Assembly: GCA_015680685.1 (NCBI GenBank) | Contig: MNCI01035111.1 | Coordinates: 78,281 to 142,280 of the forward strand | Origin: Gnetum montanum | Lineage: Eukaryota; Streptophyta; Gnetopsida; Gnetales; Gnetaceae | Reading direction: 5' to 3' | Length of the DNA: 64,000 nt | In this document: piece after piece, positions 48,221 through 58,914 of the stretch | Layout: each line of letters starts with the position of its first letter | Position numbering within the stretch: position 1 is the first letter of the stretch | The notes under the pieces: model-generated | Told to the model about the DNA's origin: nothing | What the model saw: the letters and a program-made list of their open reading frames with translations, nothing else | Databases searched by the model: none | Position numbers and translations under genes: made by a program

Positions 48221-49959
48221 ATGTCTTCTTCTTCGAACAAAAGCAATTCACCACCTAGGGATCATACAAGAAATAGTCGACACGAAACACATAACCAAAA
48301 TCCACCAGTTCCTCAACAATACCGAGTGGTATATACCCATCCCGATGAGTATATACTAGATTTTACTTTTATCCTTTATAAGGACAAACATCTATGTTGG
48401 AGAGATTTACAAGGTAACATAGTGTTACCCCCAGATCGGGCAGTCCCTATCATGCTTCTTCATGCTATTGCACAAATAGGCATGATAGAATTATATGTTG
48501 AATACGTTGTAGAAAATTATGACATAAGGGATTACCATCCCATAATAGCACAACATTTAAGGGACTCAAGGTAGGAGACCCACCATACATTGTTGAAGGG
48601 AAAAGGGGTCCCACATGTCCTAAGCAAAATTGGAGATGGTGAACTAGTTATAATAGGTTCTCTATTGAATGATGTTCCTCCTCCTAACTATAGTGAGAAG
48701 GTAAGGTATTAGAACCTATGCTCCACGATACACAACCTTAGTTCTGATCCTCGTGAATGCCAACTATTGACTGAGGGAACAAAAACACATGACAAGGATG
48801 GAAATTATGATGATCATCATAATTGGGGCTATAGCCACAGAAGAGAAGGTAAGAAACATCATCATGGCGATGGTTCCCCTTCTTCTTCTCCTTTATTACA
48901 CCATTCACCCTCTCCTTCCACATCAGGGCATAGTCATAAAGAGCATAACGGTGAGGATAAGGGTAAGCGAGATGAGAGACCTCGACGAGAGAGTCGAGAG
49001 CGAGGACAAGGGCATGAAAGAAGGGAAAGTAGGGAACAACGTAGGCATCATAGACGTCATGAGAGAGATGATCATGATGAACCCCTACTAGCAACCCAAA
49101 GTATGCTAGATATCATGGAGGCTATGAGAATACCTACAAGGCATCAAAAAGATAGCCGAATTAAGAGATTAGATATAAATAATATCCCACACTTTGAGAG
49201 GGAATACAATGCTGATCCGCAAAATCATTTATGGGAATTCCATGATGCCTGTGCCTTGCAAAACATTGAGAATGAGTGGCAGAAATTAAAGTTGTTTCCT
49301 AGGATACTCATAAACAAAGTAGAGAGCTGGTACCATTCCTTAGAGCTAGAAACCATTAGGAGATGGAGTATGATGTTAGAGTTGTTCAACGATAAATACC
49401 AAACGTACTCCAGAGTGTCTAACTTACGTAAGAAGATCCAAGGATGGAAGCAGGGTAATCATAAACCCTTGGATGCTACCATGGGCCGATTCTATGCATT
49501 GCTACATTGTTGCCAGGGCCATGGTTACGCACAATGGGATCAGCTCCGTCTCCTCGTAGATGGGCTAAGACATGAGTCTAGGAGAACCCTTGGGACTTAT
49601 GCCCAAGGGAAATTATCTGAACTTAGATCCCATGAAATTCATTGATTGTTGGAGCAAGTAGCCAAAGAAGAAGGGGTGCTACAAAAAAGAGAGAGTGTGG
49701 AAGAATATAACCACGATCCCTCCCTTTGAAAGAAGAGGATGAGTCACCACTCGAAGAGTTGGTGAATAGAAAAACCTTGTCGCTTCAAAAGCTAACAACG
49801 GAAGTATCGGCTAAGGTAGAGGTTGCTGATTCTGATATAGACAATGATGGTGGATGTGAGATTTGTCAATATAACCATCCTAAGGGATGTTGTCCAATAA
49901 TCTCACATCTGCAAGAGTCTGGGGTGTATGCACTCAATCCAAGAATTAACAGACGGTAG
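48221..49959 (+). pseudogene. gag: RE3 gag
   Basis: Best-preserved gag of the family. ATG 48221 (MSSSSNKSNSPPRDHT). The first 118 codons run to a TAG at 48572 and include VYTHPDEYILDFTFIL and LPPDRAVPIMLLHAIAQ. The same frame resumes as a 292-codon stretch (48767-49645) with an Arg/His/Glu-rich linker, LDINNIPHFEREYNADPQNH, FNDKYQTYSRVSNLRKKIQ and GLRHESRRTLGTYAQGKL. After a TGA and a frameshift, 49726-49959 carries the knuckle CEICQYNHPKGCC (CX2CX3HX4C). About 100 bp of charged sequence is missing relative to RE1 before the knuckle. Confidence 0.88.
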
Positions 49960-51378
49960 GCACCCTGAAGGTTACCTTATCCCCAAGGTAATCCAAGGCA
50001 GTTCCATCAACAGTTAACATATTATCCAAGTGGAACTACACCACAACCTATCAGGCAACATCAGTAGTGGCAACACCCATAGTCATGGGGGATGCCACAA
50101 CCTAGGCAACAATACTCGTACCAGTAACCCAATCCTTATGGCTATTACGTGTAGCAACTAGTTTCTCCAAGTGACTCTATGGATCACAAAATCCCACAAC
50201 AACACTACCAAGTTTGGGAGTATTTTAGGACTCCTTCTCTGGGAGACACTCCACATCCACACCATCCTCCAAATCCATCCACCACTCTTACGTCAGTAGC
50301 TTCACTACCACTCGCTCCAACAATGCAAGGGAAACTCCCCACTCAACCGCAGCAACGTAATGCTACGAGAGCTATAAACCTTGAACCCACTGCTAGTTCT
50401 AACAACCGCAAGAAGAGAAGACCTTTTCTCAGAACCAAAAGCCTAGACAAGCTTTGACAACCACAAGCGGTTGAGTCTGTGCACGCTCCTTCGATATACA
50501 AGGCTTCGGAGCTCCCTTCAAACCAACAACAAGGCTTAACGTATACGATTATGTTAACACATACCATTACCAATTGGATCAAGGTAGGCCACCTTCCCAG
50601 GAAACTCTCTGACTGTGGAAGTCCCTTAATCTTCCTCCAAGTCATCAGGAACGAACCACATAAGGCTCTTTTTGACTCAGGTTCTGGAGTTAACTTAATC
50701 TTATGAGAAATGTATCAAGCTTGGAACCTACCTTCACTCAAGAAGAGCAATATTCAACTAGAGCTGGTTGACCAGTCCATCACCATTCCCTTAGGATTGG
50801 TGAAGGACATCGTCACCGCTGTGTGTGATTAATCATACCCAGCTGATTTCTTGGTGATAGAAGTTAACAGTAACAAAGGGGACTTCCCAATTATAATGGG
50901 AAGGGCATGGCTAAGTACAATAGACGCATGCCTAGGAATCCATGATCTTTCCTTGGAAATATCTAAGGTAAACATTTATGGAAAGATCAAGAAGAAGAAA
51001 GTTCCATGCATCACATATAGTGACTCAGAGGGTGATCATGTGGAGAAATGCTTGGCATCTCCTACATGCAACTGGTGTGTCCTAGAAACTCTGAGACAAA
51101 GGTGCCTATACGTAGAAACCACACAACAAGTGGACACCCCATGGTTGACAGCTAATCGAAAGATCAACCAACCAACATGCATGGAACGAACTGGGGGAAT
51201 AACTCATGTCAACAAAGGCATAAATACATTGGAGTATGAGCATCGCAAACTTCCACCCCTTAACCTGAAAACATCAATCAGGAGAAGTTGGACACTTTTG
51301 AGAAATTCAAACAGGTGCTCATTATTTCGAATCTCTCCCTTTCCATTCAGTCATGGGGGAGATGGCCAGCTATGCTGA
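49960..51378 (+). pseudogene. pro: RE3 linker and protease
   Basis: The Pro/Gln-rich linker (49960-50600) is broken by frameshifts. The protease active site LFDSGSGVNLI is at about 50668-50703, followed by a TGA. GDFPIIMGRAWLSTIDACLG lies in the open frame 50851-51378. That frame continues through the tail KKKVPCITYSDSEGD and across the pol-deletion junction into HGGDGQLC, i.e. sequence that is noncoding in RE2. Confidence 0.83.
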
Positions 51379-53022
51379 TCACTTGGGGCCCTCAGTTCTT
51401 TTTAGTTTTTGTTTTACACATTTTTTTACACATTTTTTTCTTACACATTTTTGTTTTACAAATTTCTTTAACTTTTCTTATTTTTGTTTTATAACATCAT
51501 TATACTTTTTCATTTTGTATGTGTGTGTGTTATCCATTTTGTAAGTTTGTAATTTAATAAGTGTTCTTCATGATGGTATGAACTGCTTTCATATTGATTG
51601 CTAATGTTTGGTTTTTACCTTTAAGTTATGATATTGATACTAAGGTATGTTTCTTTTGATATAGCAGGAAATAAGTCCACGTCATCCACACATCCACAAA
51701 TTTCTATGGTCTCTCTTGGCTTGGAACTGTACCGTCCCTTTCTAATAAGAACTAAAACGAATCAGTGATTGGGCATTTCTCAAACTAAGGAAGGACTCAA
51801 GGATTGAAAAGGGTGTGACTTCAAGGGAACTTGATGCATTCGTGTTGGCCATTCTCTTGGGTGTTTGAATGTTTTTATTTTTGAGTTTCCTTATCATTTC
51901 GACATTACCCAATTATTGGAAAGTTGAGTAAATAAAAATAATAAGTCTTTGCATGGTTTGGTTCTTATGCATAAACACATAAAAAGAGAGAGAGAAAAAA
52001 ATAGTGAGAATTCAAAGCACACCCCTTAGATGAAATAATCATTTGGCCAACAAGAACTGGTTATGGAACTAAAATAAAATGTTCCCTCTAACTAAGAACC
52101 TTCCTTGCTTCTTACCTCCTCCTTTGTTTCGTCGGAATGGTGGTAGCTCTTTGAGGGATACATTCTTGTTACTTCAAGAGGATGAGTTGGCTGAATGCAT
52201 TAATGAAAAGTCACTGGATGTGGTTTGTTTGAGGTTGGACTTGGAATGGAATCTACTAAGTCACATTAACCATGAAATCCACAAGGGACTGTACACCACC
52301 TTGTTCTCAGGATTCCATTCCATTCTCTTCTCTCCATCCTTCTCTCCATTGTTTAGCTCATTGCCGGTTACATCATTAGTGTATATTTTGGTTGATGCAT
52401 TGTTTTCTTTTTGGTAAATTCTTGTGGTTAAGACTTTAACTCTTGTTCCAAATGACATTCCTAGAGCCTTCAGACTCTTTGAATGTGGGATTGTCAGGGC
52501 ATTAAGGGCATGAGCTTGCTTTGGGGAGGACCCATCGACATTCCTATTTGGTACACTAGTTAACTTCTTTCCCTTAACATTTTTGTAATCCACTCTATTT
52601 TGTTCATTTCCATCTTAACATCCATTTCATCGATGTTATAGTTGTCTCTTTTTCTCTATCTTTCTTGTTCTTTTTCTTTCTCCATTCTATTGCTATCGGA
52701 GGTTCGCTCTTAGTCATGGGGGTCTAGACCCAAACTTTTTTGATTTTCCCTTAATCCCTACACCTTCAGTAGTCACCACTATTATATCTCCAAATTCATA
52801 TCAGCCATACCACAACTTAGCCAATGGACCTTTCACTGAGGGAAGGTATCAACTGCATTGAAATTCATTTACCCTTGCTAAGACAAGACTGTGTTGTATG
52901 TGCAGATGGCAATCATGCAACAATGGATTGGATTTGGATGGAACACTTGGAATGGATCAATGCTGAAGTAGCTATGCAAGGAGCAAGATCGATGGTGCGC
53001 TTACGGATGGACAACGAAAGGT
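51379..53022 (+). other. RE3 3' noncoding region
   Basis: The T-rich block TTTTGTTTTACACATTTTTT (51405-51500) and conserved segments at 51770-52020, 52060-52335 and 52680-53020 match RE1 and RE2. The tract CTTAGTCATGGGGGTCTAG at about 52709 looks like a second polypurine-like block, also in RE2 near 16847. Short frames such as 52079-52417 are not conserved as protein. Confidence 0.7.
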
Positions 53023-53115
53023 GTGTGCAATAAGAATGGTGTGTGTTTGCATATCTCTATGTTATTACATGTGCATTCAAATGAGCATTTTCATTATTTT
53101 TGTTTAAGCGTTGCA
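53023..53115 (+). repeat. Terminal direct repeat of the pararetrovirus (left)
   Basis: Starts GTGTGCAATAAGAATGG; matches 58915-59007 at a constant offset of 5892 bp with a handful of substitutions and no visible indel. Confidence 0.9.
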
Positions 53116-53127
53116 AACTCTGAGAGG

Positions 53128-53139
53128 TGGTATTGGAGC
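53128..53139 (+). promoter_or_regulatory. Pararetrovirus minus-strand primer site
   Basis: TGGTATTGGAGC, 10 of 12 bases identical to the tRNA-Met-complementary TGGTATCAGAGC of caulimovirids. It lies in the leader upstream of the first ORF, as expected. Confidence 0.75.
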
Positions 53140-53293
53140 CACGTGTTGCGATTCTTCTTTCTTCACAGCCAGGGGTGTACGTGAGGGTAGCTCGTAAGAT
53201 CATTCTGAAGTGCTGTAAGACACGCCGTAATGGCCGATGGATAGGTGAGTACGTCATGTAAGCCAGAAGTAGAGCACAGAGTAGGCACGTCTA

Positions 53294-54080
53294 ATGGCGA
53301 GTTCATCCAGAAGACCAACTCCAGGTTCCCGTTCTACTTTCTCGTATATTCAACGTTTATCTCAATATTGCTCCTCTTCGAATGCTAGTATGTTGCCACC
53401 ACCGCCTTGCTAAAAATATTTTTATCCAAAATCTTCTTTGCACATGTTTGAATCCTTTCAGTCTATGCATTTTAGCAAATGTGATTTGGGTATTGCTGGG
53501 TCTGGCCTTCGTCCAGTCGCCCTTACTTTTTTTTGGCCTAGGGGAGGTAGAGAAATGGAAAAAAGAAAGTTATCAATATATTCATCTAGCCGAAATCACT
53601 ATACACCTTCATCCTCACTCTGATTATAGACTCCAAAAACCCTATTGGATTGCCTTGATAGATCAATGTTTTAAATCTTTTCAAGAAGCTATTATAACAC
53701 AAGCTAAGGAATTCTTAGTGTCAGACGCTTTGATTATTACTATTCCAAAATTTACTCTTTCTCTTTCTGATCCACATTTGTTTAATAGTTTAATTCTTAT
53801 TACATACATTCCTATTGATATTATAGATCGTAGTGTGTATTGTACTATAGGAACTAAGTTAAGTTTTAAGTTATTTAGTTCTGTTAGTATCCAAACCCTC
53901 TTGCCATTTGGACAACAAGCTCTATCAATAGGATCAACAAATTTGAAATATGGGACACAAATCAATACAGAAGATCTTCCCATCCAGAGACTATTTCTAG
54001 ATCTAGAAGATCTATTAGAAGAATACTATGAGCAAAAGAAAGCAAAGAAATCCCTGTTTAGATCACCATCAAGATCTTGA
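53294..54080 (+). pseudogene. Pararetrovirus ORF at movement-protein position
   Basis: First coding segment after the primer site. An ATG at 53294 opens a 39-codon Ser/Pro-rich start that hits TAA at 53411. The same frame continues to a T-run near 53525, where a frameshift leads into the frame open to 54080. The latter has a beta-strand-rich, hydrophobic middle (for example ITYIPIDIIDRSVYCTIGTK at about 53795-53855) and a Glu/Lys-rich end. By position it should be the 30K-type cell-to-cell movement protein. I recognise the location and general character rather than a diagnostic motif. Confidence 0.6.
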
Positions 54081-55562
54081 AGGTATTATGTAGAGTTAAA
54101 ACCTCCAAAACTTTTGCCTTATGATCCATTGGCACCAAAACCTGTCAAACCAATAACTCTATTTAAAAAATCCTCCTATGTGGAACAAGAAGAGAAAATA
54201 TAGAGAATGGCAAAAATCTTTAAAGAATTAGGAATTAAAATGGATCCAAGAAAAATCATTAAGCAAAAAGGAGAAAAAATGGTAGTTGACCATAAGGGAA
54301 AAACTCACATAGAAGATGCTTCAACATTTAGTTCTGATGATGAAATACCATGCTCTAGTAAAATGTCACACCAAATCTGCACTCATGAAAACCTACACAA
54401 AGTAGATCAAGACATCAGGTGTGTAGAATGTGATGAGTTATTATGAATCAACATTAATACGGAAGAAACAAAGGAAACAGCCCACATGATGCAATATAAG
54501 ACTTCCATAGAACAACCTTCTGACATCATTAAGCTTCACAACTGGACCAATCACAAACTAGCCTATGTTAGTAATCAAAACTTAATGACCTATGTAGAAG
54601 TTAGAGACGTCCAAAAGGAAGTACAAGAATTGCACCAAATATGGGTACCTAAACAAAAGGTAGAAAAATATAAGAAGGAAAAACAATATTAATCTCAAAC
54701 ACTAGGTCTAGAAGGACTTTACATAGATTCACTACCGGTTACTTCTCCTAAAGGAAAAAAGAAATCCAACAATGGGTTCAAAGGAGAAGACTAGTCCATA
54801 CAATTCCAAAATTTGAGAAAGGCAAGGAAGAGGAAGAGATTCATGCAAATGAAGAAGATAATGAACCTCTTTACATAGGAAGTGAAGGTTCCTTAGATGA
54901 TGAGGAGAAAAAACTATTAAAAAAACAAGGAATGTTTAAGAGAAAACAAGGGTCATATAAATCTAAAGAAATTAGATGTTTTATCTACTCAGGGAAACAC
55001 TATTCTAGTCAATGTCCAAAGAAAAATGATCATCCACATAGGATTAACTTTATGGAATCAATGAAAATTACTGAGGATGATTTTTTCTTAACATATGACT
55101 CTGATTTATCTTTCTCGAATGGAGATATTTATCTTGAATCATCAGATCAATACTCTAGTGAAATGGAATTTGAAAATATTCCTTCCTATCACAATGAACC
55201 AGGAATAGTTGATTATGATACTGATTCTTTAGGATACATGTATCATGTTTACATGAATGAAGAATCTGAGAATGATGATTTCTATAAGAAAGATCCAACT
55301 TATTCTCTATTAAAAAGCCAACTTAAACAATTAGAGAAAAATGGCAAAAAGTTCTTCTAGAGGATCTACATAAGTTTAGACCCTATAAATAGAAAGTAAA
55401 AAATAAGAGAAATGAAATAGAATCACATAAACAAATGATTGAAGAATCTATCGGGCTCTATCAAGATTCCCAAGACCCTAATGATGAAAGGTTTTTAGAA
55501 GATACGCAAACTTCTAAAGAAGAAATTATGAGGGAAGTGACTCCTAATATCCAAACATCTAT
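54081..55562 (+). pseudogene. Pararetrovirus coat-protein region
   Basis: Follows the movement-protein position. Fragments 54207-54446 and 54486-54692 share a frame; after a frameshift near 54780 the frame 54932-55360 carries a knuckle of the CX2CX4HX4C type at 54977-55015 in which the second Cys position is Tyr (CFIYSGKHYSSQC). An acidic Asp/Glu/Ser-rich tail follows. A second Cys/His cluster, CTHENLHKVDQDIRCVEC, lies at about 54379-54435. Stops at 54078, 54201, 54444, 54690, 55358 and 55391. The order basic zinc knuckle then acidic tail fits a caulimovirid coat protein. Confidence 0.75.
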
Positions 55563-56100
55563 GTGGCAATAATATCGCATAAAAAAATTAAGAAATATCT
55601 CCAACAAGCCACAGAAGAATTAGAGCGACTAGAACAACAAGAAAAAATTTGGCAACAACAAGAATATGAAAAAGAAATGAAACAGGTAAGTGTAATTTTA
55701 GAAGTTAACTGTAATTACTCAAGACCTATCTTACATGCTTGTTCTTTTACAATATCATAGCCTAGATACCATAGATATCAAATAGACTACCTGTTTGATA
55801 TAGGGGCAGAAGTTTCTCTTGCTAGAAAAGAAACCATTCCTCTATGTTTTTGGGAAGACAAGGAACCATCTCACATTTCTTTTAACACCGAAAAACGACT
55901 TCTCACTAAACAAGCTAAGCTTCTCGTATTAATGGTAGACAATAAAATTGTATATTTTAAGGTATGTCAATTTCCTTTACCATCCTATGATTGTCTAATG
56001 GGTTTTGATAATTTACAAAATTTTGACATAGCTATTACTAAAACTCTTATTCGATTAGATAATTACAGTTTTCCTAGGATAAATGCTAGGCAGAAATTTA
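55563..56100 (+). pseudogene. Pararetrovirus aspartic protease
   Basis: A Glu/Gln-rich spacer (55563-55690) precedes the retropepsin. The active-site box reads FDIGAEVSL at 55794-55820 (Ile at the usual Thr/Ser position of D-T/S-G). Downstream, PSYDCLMGFDNLQNFD (about 55980-56030) is the C-terminal I/L-x-G-x-D block. A TAG at 55758 interrupts the N-terminal part; otherwise one frame. Confidence 0.8.
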
Positions 56101-57130
56101 AAACCCAAAAAATCCCAAAAAAGAATGAAAAAAGAGAAGTTTGGATTATCAATCAAATTGCATTACAAACTTCAAGTTTTGAATATCTCAAAACACACTT
56201 ATTACAATTTGCTAGCGATGGTCCTACAACATTCCGACATAAGAAACAACATTGGTGTCGTATAGAATTAAAAGAAGGAGTAAAAGTAAAACTCACTACT
56301 CAACATATAGGGATGTCCCCTAGTCTCCGAAAAGAACGTGAAATTGAAATTCAAGAATATTTACAAAGGCAATTAATTTGACCAAGCACCAGTATGTTTT
56401 CCTACGCAGCATTCTTTGTAAACAAAAGAGCTGAATTAGTCCGGTGTAAAAAATGATTAGTGGTAAATTACAAACCCCTAAATGATATTATTAAGTTTGT
56501 CCAACATTCTATACCTAATAAAGATGATTTATTCCAATGCTTACCACATACTAACATATATTCAAAGTTTGATTTGAAGTCAGGTTTCTGGCAAATCTAA
56601 GTCCAAGAAGAAGATTGTTGGAAAACAACATTCATGGTTCCAGGCGGACTCTACGAGTGGAATGTTTTACCATTTGGTATAAAGACTGCTCCATCCATTT
56701 TCCAAAAAATGATGGATTCAATTTTTCATTCTTATCCATTTATATTAGCATATATAGATGATATCTTAATACTTAGCAAATCCGTTAAAGGACATATAGA
56801 ACATCTAAAATTTTTTGTTGATCTTATTGGGAAAAATGGTCTTGTCCTATCTCCAACAAAGATGAAAATTAGACAATCCCACATAGAATTTTTAGGTTTA
56901 CAAATATCAGTAGGAATCATTCAATTACAACCACATATTGTACAAAGTATAATCAAATTCCCAGACGTGTTAGAAAATAAATCACAAATTCAACGATTCT
57001 TAGGTTGTATTAATTACATATCAGGTTACTTTAACAATATTGCCCAAGAACGTGAAGTTCTTAATCAGCTATTACAAAAACATTCTCCTCCTTAGAATGA
57101 GCAATGCACCGAGGCTGTTAAACAAATCAA
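56101..57130 (+). pseudogene. Pararetrovirus reverse transcriptase
   Basis: Copies pregenomic RNA to DNA. One frame with stops: fingers region to 56381, LVVNYKPLND (56458 onward), FDLKSGFWQI (about 56570-56600), WNVLPFGIKTAPSIFQKMM (56659 onward) and the intact catalytic box YIDDILIL (56751-56774), followed by HIEFLGLQIS (56880 onward). Stops at 56379, 56455, 56598 and 57093. Unlike RE2 and RE4, the polymerase core is present, but it is interrupted. Confidence 0.88.
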
Positions 57131-57580
57131 ACAAGCCTACTAGAATTTACCACCATTATTTCTCCCAGGAGAAGGTAAATTCATTCTTGAAACCGAAGCC
57201 TTTGAATTATTTTGGGGAGCCACACTAAAATAAGAACAGAACAATACCATTAGAATCTGCAAGTATGCTTCTGGTAAGTTTAATTAAGCACAACGCAAGT
57301 ACCATAGTTCTCATAAAGAACTGTTAGCCATTGTCAAAGGTATTGAAAAATTTAGGTTGTTCCTCCAGCCATAAAGATTTATTATTAAGAGTGATTTAAA
57401 ATATTTTGACAAATATTTACAATCAAAAATCTATCAAAAGTGGCTCATACAAAGCTTATTCAATGGAGTTTATTTTTAGCCAATTTTGAATTTGATATTC
57501 AATATCTTGAAGGGCATAAAAATTGTTTAGTTGATTTTCTCAGTAGGGAATTTCAATTACCTAGTCCTACTAATGTTTGA
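57131..57580 (+). pseudogene. Pararetrovirus RNase H
   Basis: Follows RT without a gap. Recognisable: ETEAFELFWGATL (57190 onward), the KYHSSHKELLAIVKGIEKFR block (about 57298-57357), and after a frameshift near 57440 the C-terminal EGHKNCLVDFLSRE (about 57510-57552). Three or more in-frame stops. The polyprotein frame ends with TGA at 57578. Confidence 0.85.
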
Positions 57581-58530
57581 AGTTTTGTACAGAATTATTA
57601 CGAGGCGAAGGATGGACTTTTCGTTCTTCTAGACATTTGCGTCCGTGTACAACTCATGAAAGGTTTCTTAGTTTTCTGCAATATTTTGCTGAGACCACTA
57701 GACATCAACACAATTGGGAAGAATTTTGTTCACGAACTGAAGCTCTCCAGTCTAGTTCTTCTATCACCCAGAGAGTTTTTACTGCCTATTCTATGCCATC
57801 TATCCGATCTATGAGAATAGCTATTCCTACTCCCTATATCCATCTCGCTACGGATGTAAAAATCAGTCATCTAGATTTTGAAAGATGGTATGATAATGAT
57901 TGTCTCAATTGGCCCTACTACCAACCCAGTGATTTCCATATGTATCGCATAGAGTTTAATCCACAGTCCATGCCCTCTTCTGATTCCAATATGTTCTGGT
58001 CATGGTGGGCGTGCTTTGGTCATGCCCCTATCCATCTTCCTAGCAATTACCTAGGGTATCTTAGAGCATGCCTGACTAAGCATCAAGCTGATTTTGCATT
58101 TTATGGTAGTGCTACTACTATTGCCTGGCATTTCATACATATGGCCTCTAGTCCTGTTTACTTTCTAGTCACATGCATCACCAAAAGAACTAATTGGCAA
58201 AACACATGGAGCCAAGCATTCTATCAAGATGTGTATACAGACAATGCTTTTGACATCTAGCATCATTGTCATGTCAACCTCAGAGTGCGCTACACGCTGG
58301 AATTGTACTACCAAGATCGTCGCATCGACGAATATCACGCTACAGAAGGAAAAGAAGCCAAAATCTATCTAGTCAGGATCCTCTCTGAGGGATCCTATGC
58401 TAGTACAAGCAGCATGCCTTCAGATTCTCTAGGGCATCATGATTATAGTTCAGATGAATTTCATAATAGGGTCGTCGATCCAAAAGGAGGAGATGTCAAC
58501 TTTGGTCCAAACAGTTCTCCATCATGCTAA
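57571..58530 (+). pseudogene. Pararetrovirus downstream ORF, unknown function
   Basis: One frame is open from after the TAA at 57571 to the TAA at 58528, with a single TAG at 58258 and no frameshift: 227 codons plus about 90 more. It is the least damaged coding stretch of the whole provirus. Content: aromatic- and Trp-rich middle (FWSWWACFGHAPIHLPSNYL, about 57990-58050), a C-terminal Ser/Gly/Asp-rich tail (PKGGDVNFGPNSSPSC). The start is unclear: an ATG at 57573 is out of frame and the first in-frame ATG is about 70 codons in. It sits where other caulimovirids carry a transactivator or an extra ORF; I do not recognise it. Confidence 0.7.
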
Positions 58531-58914
58531 AAAAGTTGTTTGCCATAAGATCAATAATACTAGTCCGAATCTCTAAAAGTAGATCATCCCAACTGGCATC
58601 CATTTTCTTAAGGCGGTTCTCACCTGTATAAATAGTAGTGTAGTGTAAGCATAAGCATATAGCAAAGAATAGATAGCAAGTCTGAGTCTGTAAGCTTTTG
58701 CAAGCTTGAGTTTTTTGCTTTGCAAGTCTGAGTTTGTAAGTCTCTGCAAGTGTGAGGTGTGTAAGGAGAAGATATCAGTTTCTTGATGCTCCCTGCTTAG
58801 AAACTAAGCATTCTCTCCTGTATTGAAAGAGAGATCGTTCTTTGATGCATCTTGCTTAAGAACAAGCATTGCTTTCAATCTTTGTAATCCTGTTTCAGTC
58901 TTTGTAATTTTGCT
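58531..58914 (+). promoter_or_regulatory. Pararetrovirus promoter and leader
   Basis: TATAAATAG at 58627-58635 is a good TATA box for pregenomic RNA. Downstream, GCAAGTCTGAG/TTGTAAG repeats (58675-58760) are followed by two similar units of about 60 bp containing hairpins: TGCTTAG-AAA-CTAAGCA (about 58794-58810) and TGCTT-AAGAAC-AAGCA (about 58853-58868). The RNA would run into the terminal repeat and, in a circle, on to the primer site. Confidence 0.65.

Larger units (their letters stand above)
47274..53022 (+). mobile_element. RE3: Ty3/gypsy LTR retrotransposon, gag-pro only
   Basis: 5' LTR 47274-48069, primer site, gag, linker, protease, then the shared 3' noncoding region. Pol is absent through an internal deletion whose junction (about 51303-51330) is the same as in RE1. 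The copy is cut off at 53022, where the pararetrovirus begins. The last approximately 270 bp and the 3' LTR expected by comparison with RE2 were not found after 59007, so the 3' end is lost or displaced. Confidence 0.87.

Noticed and set aside
52079-52593. Frames of 110-112 codons on both strands
   Set aside because: Within the RE3 3' noncoding region; RE1 and RE2 equivalents are not open.
53681-53983. 100-codon antisense frame
   Set aside because: Shadow of the pararetrovirus frame on the plus strand.
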